Positions 1 to 4,728 of a stretch of DNA of 7,490 nt are shown here, one piece after another. The DNA lies in assembly GCA_021847625.1 (NCBI GenBank), contig JAJZQK010000146.1, forward strand, positions 1-7,490. The letters run 5' to 3'. Source of the stretch: Chloroflexota bacterium. Its GTDB lineage: Bacteria; Chloroflexota; FW602-bin22; JAMCYS01. The position numbers and the translations under genes are program-made. The notes under the pieces were generated by a model that saw nothing but the letters and a program-made list of their open reading frames with translations, was not told where the DNA came from and did no database searches. Every line of letters starts with the position of its first letter. Positions within the stretch are counted from its first letter, which is position 1.

Positions 1-213
1 ACCGCCCGCCAGGGCGTCGCCTTTCTGCCCGGCGGGGTCCTCTTTGTCGACGGACAAGGGACCAATACCGTGCGTCTTAACTTCAGCTCGTCTCCACCCG
101 AGGCGATCGAAGAAGGTATCGCCCGCGTGGGCCGGGCCATCAATCGGCTACGAGGCAAACGAGAGGGCCACGGGCCGGCAGGCCCGCGCCCGTCCCCGCG
201 CACAATCGTCTGA
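1..213 (+). CDS. PLP-dependent aminotransferase (class I/II fold), C-terminal fragment
   Basis: The window opens inside a reading frame that runs from base 1 to a TGA at 211-213 (70 residues visible). The fragment reads GVAFLPGGVLFVDGQGTN, then a VRLNFSSSPPE segment, then EGIARVGRAI. This is the usual end of fold-type I aminotransferases of the LysN (2-aminoadipate) type and of the aminotransferase half of MocR/PdxR regulators: a 'PG..F' turn, a conserved Arg in 'RLNF' that in the family binds the substrate alpha-carboxylate, and a final helix. The last 20 or so residues are a Pro/Arg/Gly-rich tail. The catalytic lysine and any N-terminal GntR-type DNA-binding domain lie outside the window. 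It therefore cannot be decided here whether this is an enzyme or a PdxR-type activator of the adjacent pdxST genes. The gap to pdxS is only 54 bp, so co-transcription is plausible. Confidence 0.85.
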   Translation, partial: TARQGVAFLPGGVLFVDGQGTNTVRLNFSSSPPEAIEEGIARVGRAINRLRGKREGHGPAGPRPSPRTIV

Positions 214-257
214 AAGACCGCGGACCGTGAAAGCGAAGGCGGCCAATATAAGCGTAT

Positions 258-262
258 GGAGG
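258..262 (+). promoter_or_regulatory. Ribosome binding site that decides the pdxS start
   Basis: GGAGG at 258-262 lies 5 nt before the ATG at 268. An in-frame ATG at 256 overlaps this motif and has no purine-rich sequence of its own at a useful distance, so 268 is the better start. No clear -35/-10 pair is visible in the 54 bp between the aminotransferase stop and this site; only an isolated AT-rich patch (AATATAAG, 245-252) is present. Confidence 0.7.
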
Positions 263-267
263 CTACA

Positions 268-1149
268 ATGCAAGAGTCGACCTGGACCGTCAAGAAGGGG
301 CTGGCCCAAATGCTCAAGGGTGGGGTGATCATGGACGTGGTCACGGCCGAGCACGCCAAGATCGCCGAAGAGGCGGGCGCCGTGGCCGTGATGGCCCTGG
401 AGAGGGTGCCGTCGGACATCCGTGCCGCCGGTGGCGTGGCCCGCATGAGCGACCCCAGCCTGATCATGGAGATTATCGACGCCGTCAGCATCCCGGTGAT
501 GGCCAAGTGCCGCATCGGCCACTTCGTCGAGGCGCAGGTACTGGAGGTCCTCGGCGTCGATTACATCGACGAGTCGGAGGTGCTCACACCCGCCGACGAG
601 GAACACCACGTAAACAAGCACGCCTTCAAGGTGCCGTTCGTCTGCGGCTGCCGCGACCTGGGCGAGGCCCTGCGCCGCATCGGCGAGGGCGCGGCGATGA
701 TGCGCACCAAGGGCGAGGCCGGCACCGGTAACATCGTGGAGGCCGTGCGCCATATGCGAACGGTGATGGACGCCATTCGCCGCCTCCAGAATATGCCGCC
801 CGAGGAGTGGATGGCCGAAGCCAAGCGTCTGGGTGCGCCATACGAGATCGTCACCGAGGTCGCCAAGACCGGGCACCTGCCGGTGGTCAACTTCGCCGCC
901 GGAGGGGTGGCGACCCCGGCCGATGCCGCGCTGATGATGCAGCTCGGCGCCGACGGCGTCTTCGTGGGCTCGGGCATCTTCAAGTCAGAGAGCCCCGCCC
1001 TCATGGCCGCCGCAATCGTCAAGGCCACCACCCATTATCAGGACGCCGGGCTCATCGGGGAAGTCTCAAGGGGTCTGGGCCGCGCCATGCCGGGCCTGGA
1101 GATATCGGCGATCAAGAGCGAGGAGCTGCTGGCCAAGCGGGGGTGGTGA
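268..1149 (+). CDS. pdxS: Pyridoxal 5'-phosphate synthase, synthase subunit PdxS
   Basis: PdxS condenses ribose 5-phosphate, glyceraldehyde 3-phosphate and ammonia into pyridoxal 5'-phosphate in the DXP-independent vitamin B6 pathway; the ammonia comes from PdxT. From the ATG at 268 the protein has 293 residues, normal for the family. It is a one-domain TIM barrel with the family signatures intact: KGGVIMDV near the N-terminus (Asp23), [26 protein letters not shown] with the first catalytic lysine (Lys80), [33 protein letters not shown] with the second lysine (Lys148), and [20 protein letters not shown] followed by [12 protein letters not shown], the phosphate-binding part of the barrel. These lysines correspond to Lys81 and Lys149 of the Bacillus subtilis enzyme. 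In the family 12 subunits form the core of a 24-subunit cytosolic complex with PdxT. The next gene starts right after the stop, which fits an equimolar complex. An alternative start at 256 would add four residues. Confidence 0.98.
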   Translation: MQESTWTVKKGLAQMLKGGVIMDVVTAEHAKIAEEAGAVAVMALERVPSDIRAAGGVARMSDPSLIMEIIDAVSIPVMAKCRIGHFVEAQVLEVLGVDYIDESEVLTPADEEHHVNKHAFKVPFVCGCRDLGEALRRIGEGAAMMRTKGEAGTGNIVEAVRHMRTVMDAIRRLQNMPPEEWMAEAKRLGAPYEIVTEVAKTGHLPVVNFAAGGVATPADAALMMQLGADGVFVGSGIFKSESPALMAAAIVKATTHYQDAGLIGEVSRGLGRAMPGLEISAIKSEELLAKRGW

Positions 1150-1151
1150 GC

Positions 1152-1799
1152 GTGGGCGGACCACGGAAGGTGGGCGTGCTCGCCCTGCAGGGCGCCTTCG
1201 TCGAGCACGCGGCAATGCTGCGGGGGCTGGGAGCAGACGTGCCGGAAGTGCGCCTGCCCGGCCACCTCACAGAACTGGATGCGCTCGTCATACCGGGGGG
1301 CGAGAGCACTACTATCGGCAAGCTCCTCGTGGCCTACGATCTGCTCGCTCCTCTCCGGGGGCTCATTCACGAGGGTTTGCCGGTACTGGGTACCTGCGCC
1401 GGCCTGATTCTCCTTGCCAAGGATATCGGCGGGCTGGATCAACCGCTGCTCGCGGCGATGAACATCGTCGTGCGCCGCAACGCCTTCGGACGCCAGTTGC
1501 AGAGCTTCGAGACCGAGATTGAGATGCCCGTGTTGGGTCCGTCGCCGTTCCCGGCCGTCTTCATCAGGGCCCCGGTAATCGAGCGCATCGGGCCAGGCGT
1601 GGAAGCGATAGGGAGACTGGCGGACGGGCGGATCGTCGCCGCCCGCCAGGGCCACCTCCTCGTCACCGCCTTTCATCCAGAGGTGACCGCGGACTCGCGG
1701 CTGCACCGGTACTTTCTGGAAGACGTGGCGGCCGGGGGACGCCCCGAGCCCGCGCTCGTCGCGGCGAAGCGGGCGACGACGCCGAACGGCCCGGCCTGA
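1152..1799 (+). CDS. pdxT: Pyridoxal 5'-phosphate synthase, glutaminase subunit PdxT
   Basis: PdxT is the class I glutamine amidotransferase that hydrolyses glutamine and channels ammonia to PdxS. From GTG 1152 it has 215 residues, slightly longer than the usual ~190-200 because of a C-terminal tail rich in Ala, Arg and Pro (about 20 residues after the FLEDVAAGG segment). Family marks are VGVLALQGAF at the start, LVIPGGESTTIGKL (oxyanion strand and loop), GTCAGLILLA with the nucleophile Cys82, RRNAFGRQLQSFE, FIRAPVIE and TAFHPE with the catalytic His175 and Glu177. All three triad residues are present, so it should be active. GTG 1152 is preceded by GGTGG at 1142-1146 (5-nt spacer). GTG 1146 overlaps the pdxS stop as GTGA and is the alternative, adding two residues. 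Either way translation is probably coupled to pdxS. Confidence 0.97.
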   Translation: MGGPRKVGVLALQGAFVEHAAMLRGLGADVPEVRLPGHLTELDALVIPGGESTTIGKLLVAYDLLAPLRGLIHEGLPVLGTCAGLILLAKDIGGLDQPLLAAMNIVVRRNAFGRQLQSFETEIEMPVLGPSPFPAVFIRAPVIERIGPGVEAIGRLADGRIVAARQGHLLVTAFHPEVTADSRLHRYFLEDVAAGGRPEPALVAAKRATTPNGPA

Positions 1800-1881
1800 C
1801 GGACCCACGCGAGAGACCAGCGTCGCCGAGTCTCACCGTGGCGCGGCATCCCCCCTTGCGGATGACCGGCGAGAATATGAT

Positions 1882-1928
1882 GATGGGCGCCGCCGATTGC
1901 GGATAAATCGGTGTCGGCGGCGTCCATC
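1882..1928. repeat. 16-bp stem-loop downstream of pdxT
   Basis: GATGGGCGCCGCCGAT (1882-1897) pairs over its whole length with GTCGGCGGCGTCCATC (1913-1928): 14 Watson-Crick and two G-U pairs as RNA, with a 15-nt loop. It lies 83 bp after the pdxT stop. There is no T-run on either side, so a standard intrinsic terminator is not shown. It may still end or stabilise the pdxST transcript, or be part of a leader for the small ORF at 2023. A second short hairpin (GGCAC 1955-1959 / GTGCC 1965-1969) follows. Nothing else in 1800-2009 is recognisable. Confidence 0.55.
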
Positions 1929-2022
1929 CCATAAGCAGGTGGGGCGAATGAGCTGGCACGGGTTGTGCCGTCCCCCTCCGTGATGATGGCGTGGGGCCAA
2001 TCTGTGCGCGGAGGGTGGAGGC

Positions 2023-2094
2023 ATGAGTCTGATCTGGTTGCTGCTCGTGGTCACCCTAATCGCGCTCGTGCTTGCCCTCCTCGGTATCGTCTGA
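2023..2094 (+). CDS. Possible 23-residue single-pass membrane peptide
   Basis: An ATG at 2023 opens a 23-codon frame ending in TGA at 2092-2094. GGAGGG at 2010-2015 sits 7 nt upstream, which is close to ideal for a ribosome binding site and is the main reason to call it. After MSLIW the peptide is almost only Leu, Val, Ile and Ala (LLLVVTLIALVLALLGIV), one transmembrane helix with no charged residue. The spacing of the hydrophobic residues loosely resembles the first helix of short DUF1328-type membrane proteins, but no second helix follows in any frame, so it could be a remnant of such a gene or a free-standing small membrane protein. There is no recognised family and no clear promoter. In GC-rich DNA short hydrophobic frames can arise by chance; the initiation signal is what lifts this one above noise. 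Confidence 0.35.
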   Translation: MSLIWLLLVVTLIALVLALLGIV

Positions 2095-2176
2095 CGGGCC
2101 GAACCTTCCAGACTATCTTGCCTTCCTTGTGCAGAACATCTGCCCGTGTAGCGCCGCTTCTTCTCCCGAACGCCCT

Positions 2177-2301
2177 CACTTACAGGACTCACGCGGTAGA
2201 CGGGGTTTCACCGCGGAGACCGCGAAGGAGACGGAAGGAACCAAGCATTCTCCCTATCCTCTGCGGTCAGTCCGACTCCCACCGCGTAAGTCCTGTCACT
2301 T
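2177..2301. mobile_element. MITE-like element, 115 bp, with 16-bp terminal inverted repeats and 5-bp target duplication
   Basis: The left end ACAGGACTCACGCGGT (2182-2197) and the right end ACCGCGTAAGTCCTGT (2281-2296) are inverted repeats matching at 15 of 16 positions. The pentamer CACTT lies directly outside both ends (2177-2181 and 2297-2301) in the same orientation, as expected of a target-site duplication. Inside, ACCGCGGAG (2210-2218) and CTCTGCGGT (2259-2267) form a second inverted repeat (8 of 9, with the odd pair G-U), so the whole element can fold back on itself. It has no room for a transposase, so it is non-autonomous and would need an enzyme from elsewhere in the genome. The inner CACCGCGGAGACCGCG stretch resembles GC-rich dispersed repeats seen in several bacterial phyla. 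The parent IS family cannot be named from this copy alone. Confidence 0.75.
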
Positions 2302-2354
2302 ATCGTATGCCAATTTAGAATGCGCGTGTCCCATTTGTCCGTAGTTCCGACGTA

Positions 2355-2398
2355 GCGGCCGGCGTCTCCCTCGGCCGTTGGCCCAGGGGGACGGCCGC
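2355..2398. repeat. Long imperfect hairpin upstream of the radical SAM gene
   Basis: Bases 2355-2376 pair with 2380-2398 around a GTT loop (2377-2379). From the loop outward there are four pairs (GGCC/GGCC), a C-C mismatch, nine pairs (2363-2371 with 2385-2393, one of them T-G), a 3-nt bulge (2360-2362) and five more pairs (GCGGC/GCCGC). No T-run follows on either strand. It lies 140 bp before the radical SAM start and upstream of the perfect TTGACA at 2444, so it is probably outside that gene's transcript. It may be a factor-dependent terminator, a protein-binding site or another inserted palindromic repeat. It does not match a cobalamin riboswitch. Confidence 0.5.
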
Positions 2399-2443
2399 CA
2401 CCACGTAATAGCATGGACCGAAATGGGCCATAGCTAGATGCGG

Positions 2444-2472
2444 TTGACATTGGATTAGCGGTCATCGACTGG
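2444..2472 (+). promoter_or_regulatory. Weak promoter candidate for the radical SAM gene
   Basis: A perfect -35 hexamer TTGACA is at 2444-2449, about 90 bp before the ATG at 2541. No good -10 hexamer stands at 15-18 bp (the positions read TCGACT to ACTGGC), so only the -35 half is supported. Confidence 0.25.
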
Positions 2473-2526
2473 CATTCAGGGGCCAACAGGTGGTATGGTC
2501 AGAAGTAGCGGCGAAATACGTGGCAC

Positions 2527-2535
2527 AAGGAAGGA
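2527..2535 (+). promoter_or_regulatory. Ribosome binding site for the radical SAM gene
   Basis: AAGGAAGGA at 2527-2535 ends 5 nt before ATG 2541. It favours this start over the in-frame GTG at 2490, which would add 17 residues ahead of the conserved MRILLVQPGF beginning of the B12-binding domain. Confidence 0.7.
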
Positions 2536-2540
2536 CCCCG

Positions 2541-3992
2541 ATGCGAATTCTGCTCGTGCAGCCCGGTTTTGGCCGAGAGCTGGGGGTGGGCCGGCTATCG
2601 CTGGTCGAGCCGCTCGGCCTGGAAACGGTGGCGGGGGGATTGGAGGGACACGACGTGCGTCTCCTCGACCTACGGATCGAGGGGAGTCTGGTTTCGGCGC
2701 TTGCGACATTCCGCCCCAGCCTGCTGGGGATTCATTGTTCTTTCACGGTCGACGTCTACAAGACGCTAGAGATGGCGGCCACGGCCAAAGCGGCGATGGG
2801 GGACGGCAACCTGTACGTGGTGGTGGGTGGGCACCACGCCAGCCTCAACCCCGGCGACTTCGCCCATCCCGCCGTCGACGCCGTCGTCATCGGCGAGGGC
2901 GAGGTGACGCTAGCCGAGCTGGCCGCTAGCCTCGAAGCGGGGAAGCGACCGGAGCAGCTGGCGGGCCTGGCCCTGAACACCCCGGAGGGGCAGGTCCTCA
3001 CCGACCCCCGCCCGCAGGTCGAGGATCTGGACAGCCTCCCCTTCCCGGCCCGCGACCTGACGCGCAAGCACAGGCACTCCTACTACTTCTTTCACATGCG
3101 CCCCATGGCGGTGGTCGAGACCTCGCGCGGCTGCCCCTTCCGGTGCAATTTCTGCTCGGTGTGGTGCTTCTTCAAGGGCACCGTGCGCTACCGGAGCCCG
3201 GAGCGGGTGGTCGAGGAGCTCGCGCGGGTGCGCGAACACCGGATCATGTTCAGCGACGACAACTTCCTCGCCGACCCGGAGCGGGCCGAGCGGATCGCCC
3301 ATCTCTTGCGCGACCGCGGCGTCCACCACTGCTACCTCTTCCAGGCCCGCAGCGACGTCGTCTCCACCCACCCCGAGGTCCTCAGGGCCTGGCAGGCGGT
3401 CGGCCTGGAGGGGGTCCAGCTGGGGCTGGAGAAGATCGACGACGCTGGCCTGCGGGAGGTGAACAAGCATAACTCCGTCGCCAACAACGAGGCCGCCCTG
3501 GAGGCAATACGACGGATGGGCCTGGGGGTGATGGGTTCCTTCATCGTCGACTCCGATTGGGACCGCGACGACTTCCAGGCCCTCTGCGACTATCTGAGAT
3601 CCCGGGAGATAGGCCTGCCGGACTTCTCCGTCCTCACCCCGCTGCCCGGGACGGTCTTCTACAAGCGCGTCCGCGACCAGCTGGTGACGGACAACTATGA
3701 GCTGTTCGACCTGCTGCACGCGCTGCTCCCCACGAAGCTACCGCTGGCGGAGTTCTACCGCCAGCTCACCGGCCTCTACGGAACGGGCTACAGCCCGGGG
3801 CGGGTCGCCATCGAGACGTTCCGCACGTTCCGCAGTGGCATCTGGCTCTCGCCCGCCGGCATCGCCCACCTGCGGCGGATGGGCCCGGCGGCGCTCAAGC
3901 TCGCCAATCCGAACTCGTACGTGGATGGCCACCGCATGGTGGCCAAGCACCCCTCGCCGCTGTACCCTCCGGCCGGCCGCAAGGCGTCGTAG
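2541..3992 (+). CDS. Cobalamin-binding (class B) radical SAM enzyme, HpnR-like
   Basis: The 483-residue protein has the two-domain layout of class B radical SAM methylases. Residues 1-~140 form a Rossmann-type B12-binding domain (MRILLVQPGF; LEPLGLE-like VEPLGLETVAGGL; VVVGGHHASL; VDAVVIGEGEVTLAEL). Residues ~188-400 form the radical SAM barrel, with the cluster motif C198-x3-C202-x2-C205 in ETSRGCPFRCNFCSVW; an extra Cys209 follows. Beyond the barrel, YELFDLLHALLPTKLPLAEFY (386-406, in two overlapping parts) and DSDWDRDDF (337-345) resemble what I recall of the hopanoid C-3 methylase HpnR, and the length also fits. HpnR methylates C-3 of the hopanoid A ring using SAM and methylcobalamin. The substrate here is inferred, not shown: no other hopanoid gene is in the window, and related B12 radical SAM enzymes act on many substrates. 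The gene stands alone, with a strong hairpin 4 nt after its stop. Confidence 0.88.
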   Translation: MRILLVQPGFGRELGVGRLSLVEPLGLETVAGGLEGHDVRLLDLRIEGSLVSALATFRPSLLGIHCSFTVDVYKTLEMAATAKAAMGDGNLYVVVGGHHASLNPGDFAHPAVDAVVIGEGEVTLAELAASLEAGKRPEQLAGLALNTPEGQVLTDPRPQVEDLDSLPFPARDLTRKHRHSYYFFHMRPMAVVETSRGCPFRCNFCSVWCFFKGTVRYRSPERVVEELARVREHRIMFSDDNFLADPERAERIAHLLRDRGVHHCYLFQARSDVVSTHPEVLRAWQAVGLEGVQLGLEKIDDAGLREVNKHNSVANNEAALEAIRRMGLGVMGSFIVDSDWDRDDFQALCDYLRSREIGLPDFSVLTPLPGTVFYKRVRDQLVTDNYELFDLLHALLPTKLPLAEFYRQLTGLYGTGYSPGRVAIETFRTFRSGIWLSPAGIAHLRRMGPAALKLANPNSYVDGHRMVAKHPSPLYPPAGRKAS

Positions 3993-3996
3993 GCCA

Positions 3997-4035
3997 CCCC
4001 GGCCGGAGGGCGGGGCTTCCGCCCTCCGGCCGGGG
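3997..4035 (+). terminator. Perfect 17-bp hairpin, likely terminator of the radical SAM gene
   Basis: CCCCGGCCGGAGGGCGG (3997-4013) and its exact complement (4019-4035) enclose the 5-nt loop GGCTT. The stem starts 4 nt after the TAG. There is no T-tract (GCGACC follows), so it is a hairpin-only terminator of the kind proposed for high-GC bacteria, or an mRNA 3'-end stabiliser. Its position directly after a stop favours the terminator reading. Confidence 0.65.
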
Positions 4036-4125
4036 GCGACCGACGCAGGTGGGCAGGCCAGTATTTCCGCTACCCGGGCGTAGGTACCCAACCAATATGG
4101 GAGGCCTTCTGGTACTTTCTGGCCC

Positions 4126-4175
4126 TTGACCGTTGTTGCGACCACCGCCATTATGTATAACATTGTGTATAACAA
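4126..4175 (+). promoter_or_regulatory. Promoter-like sequence overlapped by two TGTATAACA boxes
   Basis: TTGACC (4126-4131) and CATTAT (4149-4154) are spaced 17 bp apart and match the -35 and -10 consensus at 5/6 and 4/6. TATAAC (4156-4161) is an alternative -10. The 9-mer TGTATAACA occurs at 4154-4162 and again at 4166-4174, 12 bp apart; each is a small dyad (TGT-ATA-ACA), a form often bound by GntR-type or similar dimeric repressors. The next supported gene on this strand is glgP, about 550 bp downstream, so the target is unclear. Confidence 0.35.
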
Positions 4176-4508
4176 GGTCGCATTCCCTCTTGCCGTGGGG
4201 GTAGGGTGTTTCCGGGGGGAGGAACTCATCCGCAGGGACTACGTACTGAGACCCATCGAATCCTCGCCGCTAACCTCAGGCGCGGACCGACCAGTTGCGG
4301 ATAGGGCTATGGCTCAGCGCACAACGACCGACATCCAGGGGAAGGGGCCGGCCGGCGCGTGGCGCGGGCGCAGCCTATGGACAGCGCGGACCGGTTATGT
4401 TAAATATTGACGTGGCTGAGTGCACGAACCAAGGCTCATCGCAAGCGCAGAATCAACTCCGACCAACCGTGCTGCTCTTCTCCTGGGCAGTTCCTTTGTG
4501 CACCCTGC

Positions 4509-4573
4509 GCGGGCATGCCAAGTATGAATCCTGCTATTCCTGACTCGACTGTCCAACCGCGTGGCGTGCCCGC
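4509..4573. repeat. Imperfect inverted repeat with a long loop
   Basis: GCGGGCATGCC (4509-4519) and GGCGTGCCCGC (4563-4573) are complementary at 10 of 11 positions, the other being a G-U pair, with one further A-T pair inward. The 43-nt space between them shows nothing recognisable. No flanking direct repeat was found, so there is no support for calling it mobile. Confidence 0.35.
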
Positions 4574-4640
4574 AACGCGTCGGTGGATGTGTATCTGCGT
4601 AATCAGATGTAGAATTGCATAATCGCTTGCCAGTCGGGCC

Positions 4641-4670
4641 TTGCATCGCTGACTTGCCGTGTGATATTGT
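4641..4670 (+). promoter_or_regulatory. Candidate promoter of the glucan phosphorylase gene
   Basis: TTGCAT (4641-4646) is followed after 18 bp by TATTGT (4665-4670), with TG at 4662-4663 giving an extended -10 (TGNTATTGT). It would start a transcript near 4677 with a leader of about 50 nt. GGGGAG at 4713-4718, 10 nt before ATG 4729, is the ribosome binding site. Confidence 0.4.
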
Positions 4671-4728
4671 GAGGGGCAATGCTGCGACTGCCTGGTACGT
4701 TTCGAGACGGTAGGGGAGAACTATTCAT

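Larger units (their letters stand above)
4037..4640. other. Gene-poor intergenic stretch
   Basis: About 600 bp with no frame I can support as coding. Frames present begin with alternative codons, lack ribosome binding sites and resemble no family I know. Base composition is less GC-rich in places than in the flanking genes (for example around 4150-4175, 4400-4410 and 4600-4620), which fits non-coding or decayed DNA. It contains the tandem TGTATAACA boxes and one inverted repeat listed separately. I see no tRNA, no CRISPR repeats and no insertion-sequence ends. Confidence 0.5.

Noticed and set aside
256..267. pdxS start at ATG 256
   Set aside because: The GGAGG ribosome binding site overlaps this ATG and is well placed for ATG 268; the family's N-terminus also fits 268.
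807..1151. N-terminal extension of the pdxT frame inside pdxS
   Set aside because: The frame is open because of high GC content, but the sequence before 1143 is an Arg-rich shadow of pdxS and PdxT proteins begin near VGVLALQG.
2341..2540. Cobalamin riboswitch ahead of the B12-dependent radical SAM gene
   Set aside because: The region has a hairpin but no B12-box or other conserved cobalamin riboswitch core sequence that I can find.
3738..4229. Minus-strand frame of 163 codons overlapping the end of the radical SAM gene
   Set aside because: Most of it is the antisense of a well-supported gene with Arg/Pro/Ala-rich composition; no ribosome binding site or family resemblance.
1856..4302. The 8-mer TTGCGGAT at 1856-1863, 1897-1904 and 4295-4302, all outside genes
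   Set aside because: Three matches of one 8-mer picked after the fact are not convincing; the flanks differ and no shared dyad surrounds them.
4407..4412. TTGACG as a -35 element
   Set aside because: No acceptable -10 hexamer at 16-18 bp (the position reads CAAGGC).
4593..4608. ATCTG-N6-CAGAT dyad as a LysR-type operator for glgP
   Set aside because: It is only a 5-bp repeat without a neighbouring regulator gene; the spacing does not fit a standard LysR box.
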